Assembly (NCBI RefSeq): GCF_029433115.1
Contig: NZ_JARNTV010000019.1
Location: 1-64,000 of the forward strand
Length of the DNA stretch: 64,000 nucleotides
From: Sphingomonas sp. AOB5
GTDB lineage: Bacteria > Pseudomonadota > Alphaproteobacteria > Sphingomonadales > Sphingomonadaceae
Direction of reading: 5' to 3'
Below the pieces are notes generated by a model. That model searched no databases. It was given only the letters and a program-made list of their open reading frames with translations, and was not told the DNA's origin. This document shows, one piece after another, positions 10,137 through 19,296 of the stretch (position 1 is the first letter of the stretch; the number at the start of each line of letters is the position of its first letter). The position numbers and the translations under genes were made by a program.

Positions 10137-12363
10137 GCTTCCACGAAGCGGGCAGAGTGCGCGCGGGCAGGGTGACCGTCACCCGCTGCCTGATGTCGCG
10201 CGAGGAGGCGCCGAGCATCACTTCATAGCTGCCCGCGGCGATCTTCCACGAATGGCTGGCGCTGTCCCAGGTCGCCAGCAGACGCGGATCGACCGTGATC
10301 GTGCTGCGCTCCGCACCTCCGGCCGCCAGATTGACCCGCGCAAATCCGCCGAGCCGCTTGGGCGCTTCCCAGCCTTTCCCGGCAACATAGACCTGCGCGA
10401 CATCGGCCCCCGGATAGGCCCCGGTATTGGTCACGACGAAGCTCGCCTCGATCGTGCCATCCCGTACGCGCGCCGTGAGGCCGTCGAGCAGGAAACTGGT
10501 ATAGGACAGGCCGTGGCCGAACGGGAATTGCGGCTCCAGCCCCTTCGCATCGTACCATTTGTACCCGACCGTCGCGCCTTCGCTGTAGACCGTATCGCCG
10601 CGGTTCGGCGCCGAGGGCTTGGCAAGCTGGTCGAGCGAACGCGGGAAGGTCACCGGCAGATGGCCCGAAGGGTTTGTCTTGCCGAACAGCAAATTGGCGA
10701 TGGCATCACCGCCGCGCGTGCCGGGATACCATGCGGCCAGGATCGCGCCGACATTGCCCGCCCATGGCGTTAGCACCGGCCCGCCGGTTTCCAGCACCAC
10801 CACCGTCTTGCGATTGGCGGCTGCCACGGCCGAGATCAGTCCGTCCTGATTGTCCGCCAGCGTCAGCGATACGTCGAATGCCTCGCCCGCCCATTGCGTC
10901 GCGAAAACGATGGCCACGTCGCTGTCCGCAGCCAGCTTCGCCGCCGCCACGGGATCCTTGCCGTCGATGAAGGTCACGGTCGCATGCGGCGCGAGCCTGC
11001 GGATCGCATCGAGCGGCGGATTGGGATAGTACATCACCGGTCCCGGCCAGCTCGTCGGCGCGATGCCCGGCACGGCATTCCCGCCCACCGGATAGACCAA
11101 GGACGATCCGCCCCCGGCCAGCACGCCCTTGTCCGCATGTCCCCCGATCACCGCGATCGTCCGGACCATCGGCGACAGCGGCAGCAGTTCGCCTTCGTTG
11201 CGCAACAGCACCGCGCCTTCCTCGGCATCGACGCGGGTGATCTCGCCATGGGCCGCGAGCATGTCGCTCGGCAGGTCGATCGGTGCATCGGTCACCGGAT
11301 GCTCGAACAGGCCATGCGCGAACATCGCGCGCAGGATGCGGTGCGCCATCTCGTCGAGCCGCGCCATCGGCACGTCGCCCTTGGCCACCGCTTCGGCCAG
11401 CAGCTTGCCGAAATAGGGTTCCTTGTCGAACGGCCAGCCCGAATCCTGATCCAGCCCGGCATTGGCGGCAGACGCAGTCGAATGGGTCGCGCCCCAGTCC
11501 GACATCACATAGCCCTGCCAGCCCCAGTCGCGGCGCAGCACATCGGTGAGCAGCCACTTGTTCTCGCACGCATGGGTGCCGTTGACCTTGTTGTACGAAC
11601 ACATGACCGATCCAGGCTTCGAACGCTCTATCGCGAACTGGAACGCCAGCAGGTCCGACATGCGCGCCTCGGCATCGCCGATCACCGAATTGCCGGTGTC
11701 GCGATCGGTCTCCTGATCGTTGATCGCATAATGCTTGATTGTCGCGATCAGGTTGTTCGCCTGAATGCCGCGCACCTGCTCGCCGACCATCACGCCCGCC
11801 AGCCACGGATCTTCGCCGCCATATTCGAAGTTCCGCCCGTTGCGCGGCTCGCGCATCAAATTGACTCCGCCGGCCAGCATCACGTTGAAGCCCGATGCCC
11901 GTGCCTCGCGCCCGATCATCTCGCCGCCCTGATAGGCCCGTGCCATATGCCATGTGGCCGTCGTGGCGAGGCCGGAGGGCAGAGCGGTCCGCCCGCGCTT
12001 GTTCAGCGCGCCGCCTTGGCTGGCGACGCCGATCCCCGCATCGGTCTGCCATTGCGGCGGGATGCCGAGCCGCGGAATGCCGGGTACATAGCCCGCGCTA
12101 CCCTGACGCGCCTCGGGCGGCGCCTTGTAATTCTTGTACGAGAAGTCGGTACCGAAATAGCCGAACACGAGGGTGAGCTTCTCGTCGGTCGTCATCCGCG
12201 CGACGATCGCGGTGGCGCGCGCATCGGGCGACAGCTTCCTGTCCATCCATGGCCGGTCGGCAGAGGCGGCGTCGGTCTGCACCGAGGGAGCCTGAGTCGC
12301 CGTGCATCCGGCGGCAAGCGCGGCGAGCGCCATTATCGAGACCGCGAAAATCCGGTGCTTCAT
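10126..12363 (-). CDS. GH3 beta-glucosidase, lipoprotein
   Basis: A 745-residue glycoside hydrolase family 3 enzyme, predicted to cleave beta-linked glucosides outside the inner membrane. A lipobox (LAALAAGC, Cys20) marks it as a lipoprotein. The catalytic domain includes IKHYAINDQ (His211) and the nucleophile motif GYVMSDWGATHS (Asp289). The second alpha/beta domain and a C-terminal fibronectin-III-like domain (GAYPGADVAQVYV) follow in the usual order. Start ATG 12363 has GGGAGAGAG just upstream. It is divergent from a sugar permease across a region holding a LacI-type operator-like site. Exact linkage preference cannot be read. Confidence 0.92.
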   Translation of the reverse strand: MKHRIFAVSIMALAALAAGCTATQAPSVQTDAASADRPWMDRKLSPDARATAIVARMTTDEKLTLVFGYFGTDFSYKNYKAPPEARQGSAGYVPGIPRLGIPPQWQTDAGIGVASQGGALNKRGRTALPSGLATTATWHMARAYQGGEMIGREARASGFNVMLAGGVNLMREPRNGRNFEYGGEDPWLAGVMVGEQVRGIQANNLIATIKHYAINDQETDRDTGNSVIGDAEARMSDLLAFQFAIERSKPGSVMCSYNKVNGTHACENKWLLTDVLRRDWGWQGYVMSDWGATHSTASAANAGLDQDSGWPFDKEPYFGKLLAEAVAKGDVPMARLDEMAHRILRAMFAHGLFEHPVTDAPIDLPSDMLAAHGEITRVDAEEGAVLLRNEGELLPLSPMVRTIAVIGGHADKGVLAGGGSSLVYPVGGNAVPGIAPTSWPGPVMYYPNPPLDAIRRLAPHATVTFIDGKDPVAAAKLAADSDVAIVFATQWAGEAFDVSLTLADNQDGLISAVAAANRKTVVVLETGGPVLTPWAGNVGAILAAWYPGTRGGDAIANLLFGKTNPSGHLPVTFPRSLDQLAKPSAPNRGDTVYSEGATVGYKWYDAKGLEPQFPFGHGLSYTSFLLDGLTARVRDGTIEASFVVTNTGAYPGADVAQVYVAGKGWEAPKRLGGFARVNLAAGGAERSTITVDPRLLATWDSASHSWKIAAGSYEVMLGASSRDIRQRVTVTLPARTLPASWKPKG

Positions 12364-12398
12364 CACTCTCTCCCGTTCCAGCTCGTCTTTGCGAGCTT

Positions 12399-12412
12399 TG
12401 GCAGCGTTGTCA
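12399..12412. promoter_or_regulatory. Candidate LacI-type operator between GH3 and MFS genes
   Basis: TGGCAGCGTTGTCA is an imperfect palindrome (10 of 14 bases symmetric) with a central CG. It approaches the TGACAnCGnTGTCA form typical of LacI-family operators in proteobacterial sugar genes. It lies in the 133-bp divergent promoter between the GH3 (12363) and permease (12497) starts. No LacI gene is in the window, so the regulator would be encoded elsewhere. Confidence 0.45.
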
Positions 12413-12496
12413 GATCGCTTCATATCGTGCAGGTTCGGCGAACGCCAGCGAGTCCGTGCAACCGGCTTCGCGAACGAACGGCGAGGGGAGAGGAAT

Positions 12497-13852
12497 ATGG
12501 AAGGGCGGAAATCCGCGACGACGATGCTGGCATTCGCCTGCGTCACGACATTGTTCTTCGCATGGGGGTTCATCACCGCGCTGGTCGATCCGCTGGTCGC
12601 CGCGGTGAAGGGCATCTTCACGCTCACCAATGTGCAGGCCCAGCTCGCCGCCTTCGCCTTCTTCATCGCCTATGGTCTCTGCTCCTTCCCGGCTGCGGCG
12701 TTGCTCGCGCGGCTGAAGTCGATCCCGACCATATTGTTCGCGCTGTGCACGATGATCGGCGGCTGCCTGGTGATGCTGGCCGCGGCGAACCTCGCCATCT
12801 TCTATCTTGTGCTGCTCGGCCTGTTCATTCTGGCGAGCGGGATCACCATCCTTCAGGTCGCGGCAAACCCGCTGGCGGCTGCGCTCGGCGATCCGCGCTA
12901 CAGCCATTTCCGGCTGACGCTCAGCCAGACTTTCAACTCGCTCGGCACCTTCCTCGCCCCGCTGATCGGTGCGCACCTGTTCCTGCAAGGCGTCGAGGTG
13001 AAGGAAGGCACGGTGGTGACCGAGGCCGTTCGCGCTCAGGCGCTGGGCGGCATCGACGCGGCCTATCTATGGATCAGCGGACTGATCGCGCTGCTGGCTT
13101 TGTTCTTCTGGATCACTCGCCGAGTCGTCACCGAAGCGGCGCCGCCCGCATCGGCCGCGGCCCGGGGCAGCCTGACCGCGCTGATCGCCGATGCCTTCTC
13201 GTCGCGCTGGGCGCTGCTCGGCGGCCTCGCCATCTTCCTCTATGTCGGCGCCGAAGTCGCGATCGGCACGCAGATGGCCTTGTTCCTCAATTCCAACGAG
13301 ATCTGGGGCAAGTCCGACGCATTGTTCTCGTTGCCGCTCGTCGGTCATGTCGTCCAGCAGGACGGCGTGCCGGGCCTGTCGCTCGAACAGGCGGGCAAGG
13401 CGGTCGCGCTCTATTGGGGCGGCGCGATGGTCGGCCGCGCGCTCGGCTCGCTGCTGCTCGGTTTCGTCCGGGCATGGGTGCTGCTGGCCATCTTCACCGC
13501 GATCGCCGCGGGCATGTGCTTCTACGTCGTCGAGGTTGGGGGCGTAGATGCAGGCTTCGTCGCGCTGGCGATCGGGCTGTTCAATTCGATCATGTTCCCG
13601 GTGATCTTCACCCTGACACTTGAGCGTTCCACCGCCAGCGAGGAGGCAACCTCCGGCCTGCTCTGCACGGCCATCGTCGGCGGCGCGTTGCTGCCTCTGT
13701 TGGTGGGCAAACTTTCGGACGCGAGTAGTTATGCCGCGGCGCTGATCGTGCCGGCGCTCTGCTATGCGGTGCTGTGCCTGTTCGCCATCGCGGCGGGGCG
13801 GGCGGCGCCGGTGCGCGGTGAGGAGGATCCGGCACCGGCCTCGATCCACTAA
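12497..13852 (+). CDS. Sugar MFS transporter, FucP/GluP type
   Basis: A 451-residue inner-membrane permease of the major facilitator superfamily with about 12 hydrophobic segments. The start region MLAFACVTTLFFAWGFITALVDPL is the FucP-subfamily signature, and HLFLQG, GAEVAIGTQ and GAMVGRALGS match glucose/galactose/fucose proton symporters. ATG 12497 follows GAGGGGAGAGG. Placed between a GH3 and a GH97 glycosidase, it probably imports the released glucose or a short oligosaccharide. The substrate is inferred from context. Confidence 0.88.
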   Translation: MEGRKSATTMLAFACVTTLFFAWGFITALVDPLVAAVKGIFTLTNVQAQLAAFAFFIAYGLCSFPAAALLARLKSIPTILFALCTMIGGCLVMLAAANLAIFYLVLLGLFILASGITILQVAANPLAAALGDPRYSHFRLTLSQTFNSLGTFLAPLIGAHLFLQGVEVKEGTVVTEAVRAQALGGIDAAYLWISGLIALLALFFWITRRVVTEAAPPASAAARGSLTALIADAFSSRWALLGGLAIFLYVGAEVAIGTQMALFLNSNEIWGKSDALFSLPLVGHVVQQDGVPGLSLEQAGKAVALYWGGAMVGRALGSLLLGFVRAWVLLAIFTAIAAGMCFYVVEVGGVDAGFVALAIGLFNSIMFPVIFTLTLERSTASEEATSGLLCTAIVGGALLPLLVGKLSDASSYAAALIVPALCYAVLCLFAIAAGRAAPVRGEEDPAPASIH

Positions 13853-14008
13853 GGGAGCGAGACCGGCACACGGCGAAATGGTGCGCGTGCAAGATTACCC
13901 GGGCGCGACGTCCGCGCGCAGCGCCTCGCTCGTAACAATGAACGGCCGGGCCTTGCGAAACTTGCATCCCGCCGTGCTAGGCATGGTAAGCGAACTGACG
14001 GAGCGACC

Positions 14009-15976
14009 ATGGGACTCGATTGCCGCGCGATCCTTGCCTGCCTCGCCGCATTGCTGGTTGCCACGCCCGCCTCGGCACAGGTCCATGAGCTCACGTCGCC
14101 CGACGGCACCAATCGCGTTGCCATCGGGCTGAACGGCAACGGCACGCCGCTTTATCGCGTCACCCGCCGCGGTGCGCAGGTCATCACCAATTCGCCGATC
14201 ATCCTCGATCTGGACGTCGACAGTCTCGGCTATGGCATGGCGATCACCGGTGTCGAACAGGCCAGCGCCGACACGACCTATCCCATCGTTGTCGGCAAGG
14301 CGGCGCAGGGCCGCGATCATTACAACCAGCTCACCGTCCATTTTCAGGAGAAGGGCGGGGCGAAGCGGCGGATGGACGTGATCCTGCGCGCCTATGACGA
14401 CGGCGTCGCCTTCCGCACCGTGATCCCGCTCCAGCCCGCCACCGCCGCGACGATTATCCGTTACGAGAAGACCGGCTTCTATTTCCCCGAGGCGTACAAG
14501 TGCTGGGGCTTCAATGTCGGCAAGTTTGGGTCGAGCCATGAGGGCGAATTCGATCCGGTCGATACGGCGCGGATGCGCGATCACAATCTCTTCAGCCTCC
14601 CGTTCGTCTGTGAGACCGGCAAGGCCGCGTTCGCGCTGGCCGAGGCCGATCTGCTCGATTTCGCGGGCATGTATCTCACCGGGCGTGGCGATGGCGGACT
14701 GGGCTTGCAGCTGAAGCTCTCGCCTTCGTTGGCGGATTACCGCATCGCGGTCCGCACCCGCGTCGGCAGCCCGGTGATCACGCCATGGCGCGTGGTGATG
14801 CTGGCGGACAAGACCGGCCAGCTGACTGAATCCACCATCCTCACCAATCTATCCACCCCGTCACGGATCGAGGATACCAGCTGGATCAAGCCGGGCCTCA
14901 CCAGCTGGGACTGGTGGAGCGGCCCGGTGATCGCCAGCCTGCCCGGCAAGCGCACCAGCACCGAAGTCTCCAAGGCGCTGATCGACTTCGCCGCCGCCAG
15001 CGGCTTCCCCTACGCGATGATCGACGAGGGCTGGTATGCCGGCGCGGGCGGCGGCGGGGTGCGGCGGCCCGGCGTGGACATCACCCGCTGGAGCGACCCC
15101 ATCAACATCGAGGAAGTCGCCGCCTACGCTAAATCCAAGAACGTCCGGCTGTGGCTATGGGCGCATTGGGAAGCGATCGACGACCAGATGGAGGAGGCGC
15201 TGACGCTGTACGAGCGGCTGGGCATTGCCGGGATCAAGGTCGATTTCATGGATCGCGATGATCAGTGGATGGTCAACTGGTATTCCAAGCTGCTGGCGGC
15301 GGCGGCGCGGCACCGGATCATGGTCGATCTCCACGGCGCCTATCCCCCGCGCGGCCTGACCCGCACCTATCCCAACTTCATGACGCAGGAAGGGGTAATG
15401 GGCGCGGAGTACAACAAATGGTCGAAGCGGGTGACCGCGCGGCACAATGTGATGCTCGCTTATACCCGCGGCCTGCTCGGCCCGATGGACTATACGCCGG
15501 GCGGTTTCCTCAACGTGTCGCCCGACCAGTTCCGCATCCGCGGCGACCTGCCGTTCGTGCAGACCACGCGGGCGCACGGCCTCGGGCTGTATGTGGTGTT
15601 CGACAGTCCGCTGGCTGCGGTTGCCGACAGCCCGGATACCTATGCCGCCAGCCCCGATGGCTTCGACTTCATCCGCGAAGTCCCGGCCAGTTGGGACGAA
15701 ACGCGCTTCCTTGCGGGCGAAACCGGCGAGTTCATCGTCATGGCCCGCCGCAAGGGGAAGACCTGGTATCTCGGCGCGCTGAACGCCGAAACCGGCCGCA
15801 CGGTCAGCGTGCCGCTGAACTTCCTCGGCAATCGCCGCCACGGCATGACACTGTGGACCGACGGCGCAGCCCCCAATGCCGTCGTAAAGGGCGAGCGCCC
15901 GGTGACGGGCAGCGAGAAACTCGAACTGACGCTGGCGCCGACCGGCGGCGCGGTCGCGATCTTCAGGGAACGCTGA
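14009..15976 (+). CDS. GH97 alpha-glucosidase/alpha-galactosidase, secreted (SusB-like)
   Basis: A 655-residue glycoside hydrolase family 97 protein with a Sec signal peptide (LAALLVATPASA, cleavage near 23). The N-terminal beta-sandwich includes SPDGTNRVAIGL; the TIM barrel carries SWDWWSG, YAMIDEGWY, GIKVDFMDRDDQ, DLHGAYPPRGL and TQEGVMGAEYNKW, where the acidic catalytic residues of the family lie. The C-terminal domain ends in LTLAPTGGAVAIF. GH97 enzymes release glucose or galactose from alpha-linked oligosaccharides in the periplasm. ATG 14009 follows CGGAGCGACC. It lies 156 bp after the permease in the same direction and overlaps the convergent next gene by 14 bp. Confidence 0.92.
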   Translation: MGLDCRAILACLAALLVATPASAQVHELTSPDGTNRVAIGLNGNGTPLYRVTRRGAQVITNSPIILDLDVDSLGYGMAITGVEQASADTTYPIVVGKAAQGRDHYNQLTVHFQEKGGAKRRMDVILRAYDDGVAFRTVIPLQPATAATIIRYEKTGFYFPEAYKCWGFNVGKFGSSHEGEFDPVDTARMRDHNLFSLPFVCETGKAAFALAEADLLDFAGMYLTGRGDGGLGLQLKLSPSLADYRIAVRTRVGSPVITPWRVVMLADKTGQLTESTILTNLSTPSRIEDTSWIKPGLTSWDWWSGPVIASLPGKRTSTEVSKALIDFAAASGFPYAMIDEGWYAGAGGGGVRRPGVDITRWSDPINIEEVAAYAKSKNVRLWLWAHWEAIDDQMEEALTLYERLGIAGIKVDFMDRDDQWMVNWYSKLLAAAARHRIMVDLHGAYPPRGLTRTYPNFMTQEGVMGAEYNKWSKRVTARHNVMLAYTRGLLGPMDYTPGGFLNVSPDQFRIRGDLPFVQTTRAHGLGLYVVFDSPLAAVADSPDTYAASPDGFDFIREVPASWDETRFLAGETGEFIVMARRKGKTWYLGALNAETGRTVSVPLNFLGNRRHGMTLWTDGAAPNAVVKGERPVTGSEKLELTLAPTGGAVAIFRER

Positions 15977-16715
15977 TCCAGCGTCCCCGCATCCATCGCT
16001 CTGCGGCAGCGGCCAGCTTGGCGGGATAGTCAGGCCAGTCGGTGCCGATGATCGGCAAATTCCAATCGGCGATGGTCGCGGCAATGCCCTCGGCATCGAA
16101 CGCTCGGCCCGCCGCGCGCGCGTGGCGGGCGATCTCGAGTTCCTGCCCCCAGAAATAGATTGCCGCGGCCTGCGCATTGGCCTGCATCGCCCGCACCTCG
16201 TCGATGCGGCCGTCATTGACCAGCGGCAGCCAGATATCGGGCATCAGCAGGTCGACCGGGGCATCGGGAACATAGGTATAGGCGTCGCCCTCCACGATCC
16301 GGAGCTTCGCGCGCGCATCCTCCGGCAACTGGGCGAACAGGTCGAGTTCGTCGTGTAGCGCGATCACATCGGGATCGCGTTCGACGACGGTGACCGCAGT
16401 TACGGCTGGCTCCAGCGCGGTGGCCGCCGCTGCCCAGCCCATGCCGAGACCATGGATCAGCACATGTCCCCGTGCCAGCTTGATGCCGATCTCGGCACTC
16501 TCGATCTCGACCGGGCTGAGCGACATCCAGGTATCGTTGCCGCGCAGGAGCGCCGGCATGCCGAACGCCAGTGCCGGCGGACTCCAATAGCCCGGCGTCA
16601 GCGGCGGGTTTTCGGCGATCCGCAACTCCCAGGAACCGGACCGCATCGCGCGATATTGCGGAATGAACAGCCCGGTCTGGTAGACCGGCAATCCCGGCGG
16701 AAAGGTGTCCGTCAT
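15963..16715 (-). CDS. SAM-fold (spermidine-synthase/methyltransferase-like) protein
   Basis: A 250-residue protein with a class-I Rossmann core: glycine-rich HVLIHGLGMGWAA near residue 85, then VTVVERDPDVIALH near 110 with the acidic ribose-binding residue, and GDAYTYVP near 143. This pattern fits spermidine-synthase-like or S-adenosylmethionine-dependent methyltransferases. No substrate motif is recognisable; there is no catalytic pair typical of true spermidine synthases, so polyamine synthesis is unlikely. It is followed 10 bp upstream on the same strand by a small membrane protein gene. Confidence 0.55.
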   Translation of the reverse strand: MTDTFPPGLPVYQTGLFIPQYRAMRSGSWELRIAENPPLTPGYWSPPALAFGMPALLRGNDTWMSLSPVEIESAEIGIKLARGHVLIHGLGMGWAAAATALEPAVTAVTVVERDPDVIALHDELDLFAQLPEDARAKLRIVEGDAYTYVPDAPVDLLMPDIWLPLVNDGRIDEVRAMQANAQAAAIYFWGQELEIARHARAAGRAFDAEGIAATIADWNLPIIGTDWPDYPAKLAAAAERWMRGRWISVP

Positions 16716-16725
16716 CGCGCGGCGG

Positions 16726-16992
16726 TCAGCGATCGTCGCCGCTGTGCGAGGTCGCGTCGGTCACGCTCTGGTCGTGCCCGCTCTTGTCGCTGAAGAACGC
16801 CGCCGCGAACAGGCCGCAGCCCAGCAGGACCGACAGGAACACCCCGCCGATCGTCGCCAGCACCAGCGACAGGCGCATCTCGGTATAGAGCGACAGATAC
16901 CAGAGTGCCCCGATCACCATCAGCACCGCGGCAATCGCGATCCAGATCAGCATCCGCTTGAACTCGGCCATGGCGGCCGCACGGTCCTTCAT
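16726..16992 (-). CDS. Small two-TM membrane protein
   Basis: An 88-residue protein with two hydrophobic stretches, about residues 14-32 (LIWIAIAAVLMVIGALWYL) and 40-66, and a polar C-terminal tail rich in Asp/Ser. An AAGGAG ribosome-binding site lies 8 bases before ATG 16992. It resembles small hypothetical membrane proteins that occur widely in sphingomonads; no function can be assigned. The gene sits 10 bp before the SAM-fold gene and is probably co-transcribed with it. Confidence 0.65.
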   Translation of the reverse strand: MKDRAAAMAEFKRMLIWIAIAAVLMVIGALWYLSLYTEMRLSLVLATIGGVFLSVLLGCGLFAAAFFSDKSGHDQSVTDATSHSGDDR

Positions 16993-17120
16993 GAGTCGAA
17001 CTCCTTGATGCCGTGCCGCATGCGCTTCTTGCGGGCTATCGGCAAGCCGCGCCTGCGCTTATTCCCTGCATCCATGGATAGCGGAATTTGCACGCGCTGC
17101 GTCGCGCAAGGGCTGACGTC

Positions 17121-17642
17121 ATGAAGCTGCTCGGCGCGGTGCTGGCGGGCGGCGAGTCACGCCGTTTCGGGTCGGACAAGGCGCTGGCCCTGCTCGACGG
17201 CAAGCCGCTCATCGAGCATGCGATCGCAGCGCTGTCGGCGCAGACCGATGCAGTGATCGTGTGCGGCCGCGAGTGGCAGGATTGGGTACCCGACCGGCCC
17301 GAACCCGGCCTCGGCCCGCTGGGCGGGATCAATGCCGCGATCCACGAAGCGGCGGCGCGGGGCTATGACGCCGTTCTTACCTGCGGCTGCGATGTACCTG
17401 CGATACCCGCCGATCTGGTCGCACGGCTTCGGGCTGCCGGACCGATGGTCTATCTTGCGGCGATGCCGATCATCGGCCTGTGGCCCGCAGGATTGGGGGC
17501 AGGGCTGGACGCGCATATCGCGGTCGCTCCCAATCGATCGGTGCGGCGCTGGGCGGACGCGCTTGGGGCCGTTGCGCTGGCCGCGGACGATGTTCCGCCC
17601 AATGTGAACACGCCACAAGACTTGGCGCGATTATTGGACTAG
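17121..17642 (+). CDS. mobA: Molybdenum cofactor guanylyltransferase
   Basis: A 173-residue nucleotidyltransferase that attaches GMP to molybdopterin to form the guanine-dinucleotide cofactor. The GTP-binding start LGAVLAGGESRRFGSDKAL is diagnostic, followed by PGLGPLGGINAA and the acidic CGCDVPAIP near residue 95. The end PPNVNTPQDLARLL is typical of MobA. It is slightly short compared with the common 190-200 residues. ATG 17121 has AAGGG upstream. No molybdoenzyme gene is nearby. Confidence 0.88.
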   Translation: MKLLGAVLAGGESRRFGSDKALALLDGKPLIEHAIAALSAQTDAVIVCGREWQDWVPDRPEPGLGPLGGINAAIHEAAARGYDAVLTCGCDVPAIPADLVARLRAAGPMVYLAAMPIIGLWPAGLGAGLDAHIAVAPNRSVRRWADALGAVALAADDVPPNVNTPQDLARLLD

Positions 17643-17700
17643 CGTCCGGCGCCGCGGGGGACTGGGGCACCAGCGCGGGACGAGTAATCCGGGGACGATC

Positions 17701-19293
17701 ATGTTCGATGCATTCTGGAACGCGAGCTACCAGCCGCACGGCTATTGCCTGTACTGGGAACCCTGGCTGCTCTGGACCCATGTCGTCGCCGATGCGGTGA
17801 TCGCCTTTGCTTATTTCTCGATTCCCGTCGCGCTCGTCATCCTCGTCCGCCGTCGCCGCGATCTCGAATTCGGCTGGATCTTCTGGTGCTTCGCCACCTT
17901 CATCATGGCGTGCGGCCTGACCCATATCATCGCGATCTGGACGATGTGGCAAAGCGTCTATGGGCTGGAGGCGCTGGTGAAGGTAATCACCGCCATCGCC
18001 TCGATCCTCACCGCCGTGGTCCTTTGGCCGCTGCTGCCCAAGGCTGCCGCGCTGCCGTCTCCGGCCAAGCTGCAGGCCGCCAATGCCGAGCTCGCCGCGA
18101 TGATCGCCGAACGCGACGCGGTGCTCGAGGAACTGCGCGGTCAGATCGCCCAGCGCGAACAGGCCGAAGCCGCGCTGATGCAGTCGCAGAAGCTGGAGGC
18201 CGTGGGCCAGCTCACCGGCGGAATCGCGCATGATTTCAATAACCTGCTTCAGGCGGTTGCCGGCAATCTCGAACTTCTCTCGCGCAAGCCCGACGATCCC
18301 GACAAGGTCGTGCGCTGGACCGGCGCGGCGCTCGATGCGGTCGAGCGCGGGCGCTCGCTCACCGGCCAGCTGCTCGCCTTCTCGCGCCGCCAGCGGCTCC
18401 AGCTCACCTCAGTGCGCATCGCCGAGCTGATCGAGGGATCGCATGACCTGATCGAGCGTGCCGTTGCGCCTCTCTCGCGCGTCGAGTTCACGCCGATCGA
18501 TCCGACACTCAATGTCGAGGCCGATCCGCTCCAGCTCGAACTCGCGATCCTGAACCTGGCGTTCAACGCGCGCGATGCGATGCCCGAAGGCGGGGTGCTC
18601 ACCATCTCGGCCGAGCTGCGCAGCGGCGCTGTCGCGTCCGATCTGCCCGCGGGCGACTATGTAGCGCTGACCGTCGCCGATACCGGCACCGGCATGTCGC
18701 CCGAAGTCGCAACCCGTGCGGTCGAACCCTTCTACACCACAAAGGGAGTGGGCGAGGGCACCGGCATGGGCCTGAGCATGGCGTTCGGCGTGCTGCGCCA
18801 GTCGGGCGGATCGCTTGTGATCGAGAGCGAAGAGGGCAAGGGAACGCGGATCACCCTGCTGCTCAAGCTCTCCACGAGCGAGCCTGCGCGCGTGATTGGC
18901 GAAGTCGCCAGCTCGACGACCCGCATCGATCTGCATGGCCGCCTGATCGCGCTGGTCGATGACGACGATCAGGTACGCGTGACGCTGGCCGACACGCTGA
19001 CTCTGGCCGGCGCCACCGTCGCCCAGGGCATCAACGGTAACGAGGCGATCGATCTGGTGCGCGAAACCAGCCCGGAGCTGCTGATCGTCGATTTCGCCAT
19101 GCCCGGCATGAGTGGCGCGGAGGTGATCCGCCGCGTGCGCGAAACCAATCCGAACCTGCCGGTGCTGCTCGTCACCGGCTTCGCGGATTCTGCGACGCTC
19201 GATGCGGTGACCGGCGACGAAGTGACCGTGCTGCGCAAGCCGTTCGAGACGCGCGAGCTGCTCCGCAACGTCGCGCGCCTCCTCGGGGGCTGA
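17701..19293 (+). CDS. Hybrid histidine kinase with ethylene-receptor-type sensor domain
   Basis: A 530-residue membrane-bound hybrid kinase. Residues 24-112 form three membrane helices that align without gaps to the plant ETR1 ethylene-binding domain: Asp31, Tyr38, Ile41-Pro42, Cys71 and His75 fall exactly 6 beyond ETR1 Asp25, Tyr32, Ile35-Pro36, Cys65 and His69. Cys/His hold copper(I) in that family. A helical linker (120-165) leads to a HisKA domain with GGIAHDFNNLL (His177), an ATPase domain (about 275-392; NARDAMP, DTGTGM, GTGMGLSM) and a receiver (414-530; Asp464, Lys513). No PAS or GAF domain lies between. Start ATG 17701 follows GGGGACG. Output is unknown because no DNA-binding regulator is adjacent. 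Confidence 0.85.
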   Translation: MFDAFWNASYQPHGYCLYWEPWLLWTHVVADAVIAFAYFSIPVALVILVRRRRDLEFGWIFWCFATFIMACGLTHIIAIWTMWQSVYGLEALVKVITAIASILTAVVLWPLLPKAAALPSPAKLQAANAELAAMIAERDAVLEELRGQIAQREQAEAALMQSQKLEAVGQLTGGIAHDFNNLLQAVAGNLELLSRKPDDPDKVVRWTGAALDAVERGRSLTGQLLAFSRRQRLQLTSVRIAELIEGSHDLIERAVAPLSRVEFTPIDPTLNVEADPLQLELAILNLAFNARDAMPEGGVLTISAELRSGAVASDLPAGDYVALTVADTGTGMSPEVATRAVEPFYTTKGVGEGTGMGLSMAFGVLRQSGGSLVIESEEGKGTRITLLLKLSTSEPARVIGEVASSTTRIDLHGRLIALVDDDDQVRVTLADTLTLAGATVAQGINGNEAIDLVRETSPELLIVDFAMPGMSGAEVIRRVRETNPNLPVLLVTGFADSATLDAVTGDEVTVLRKPFETRELLRNVARLLGG

Positions 19294-19296
19294 GCG

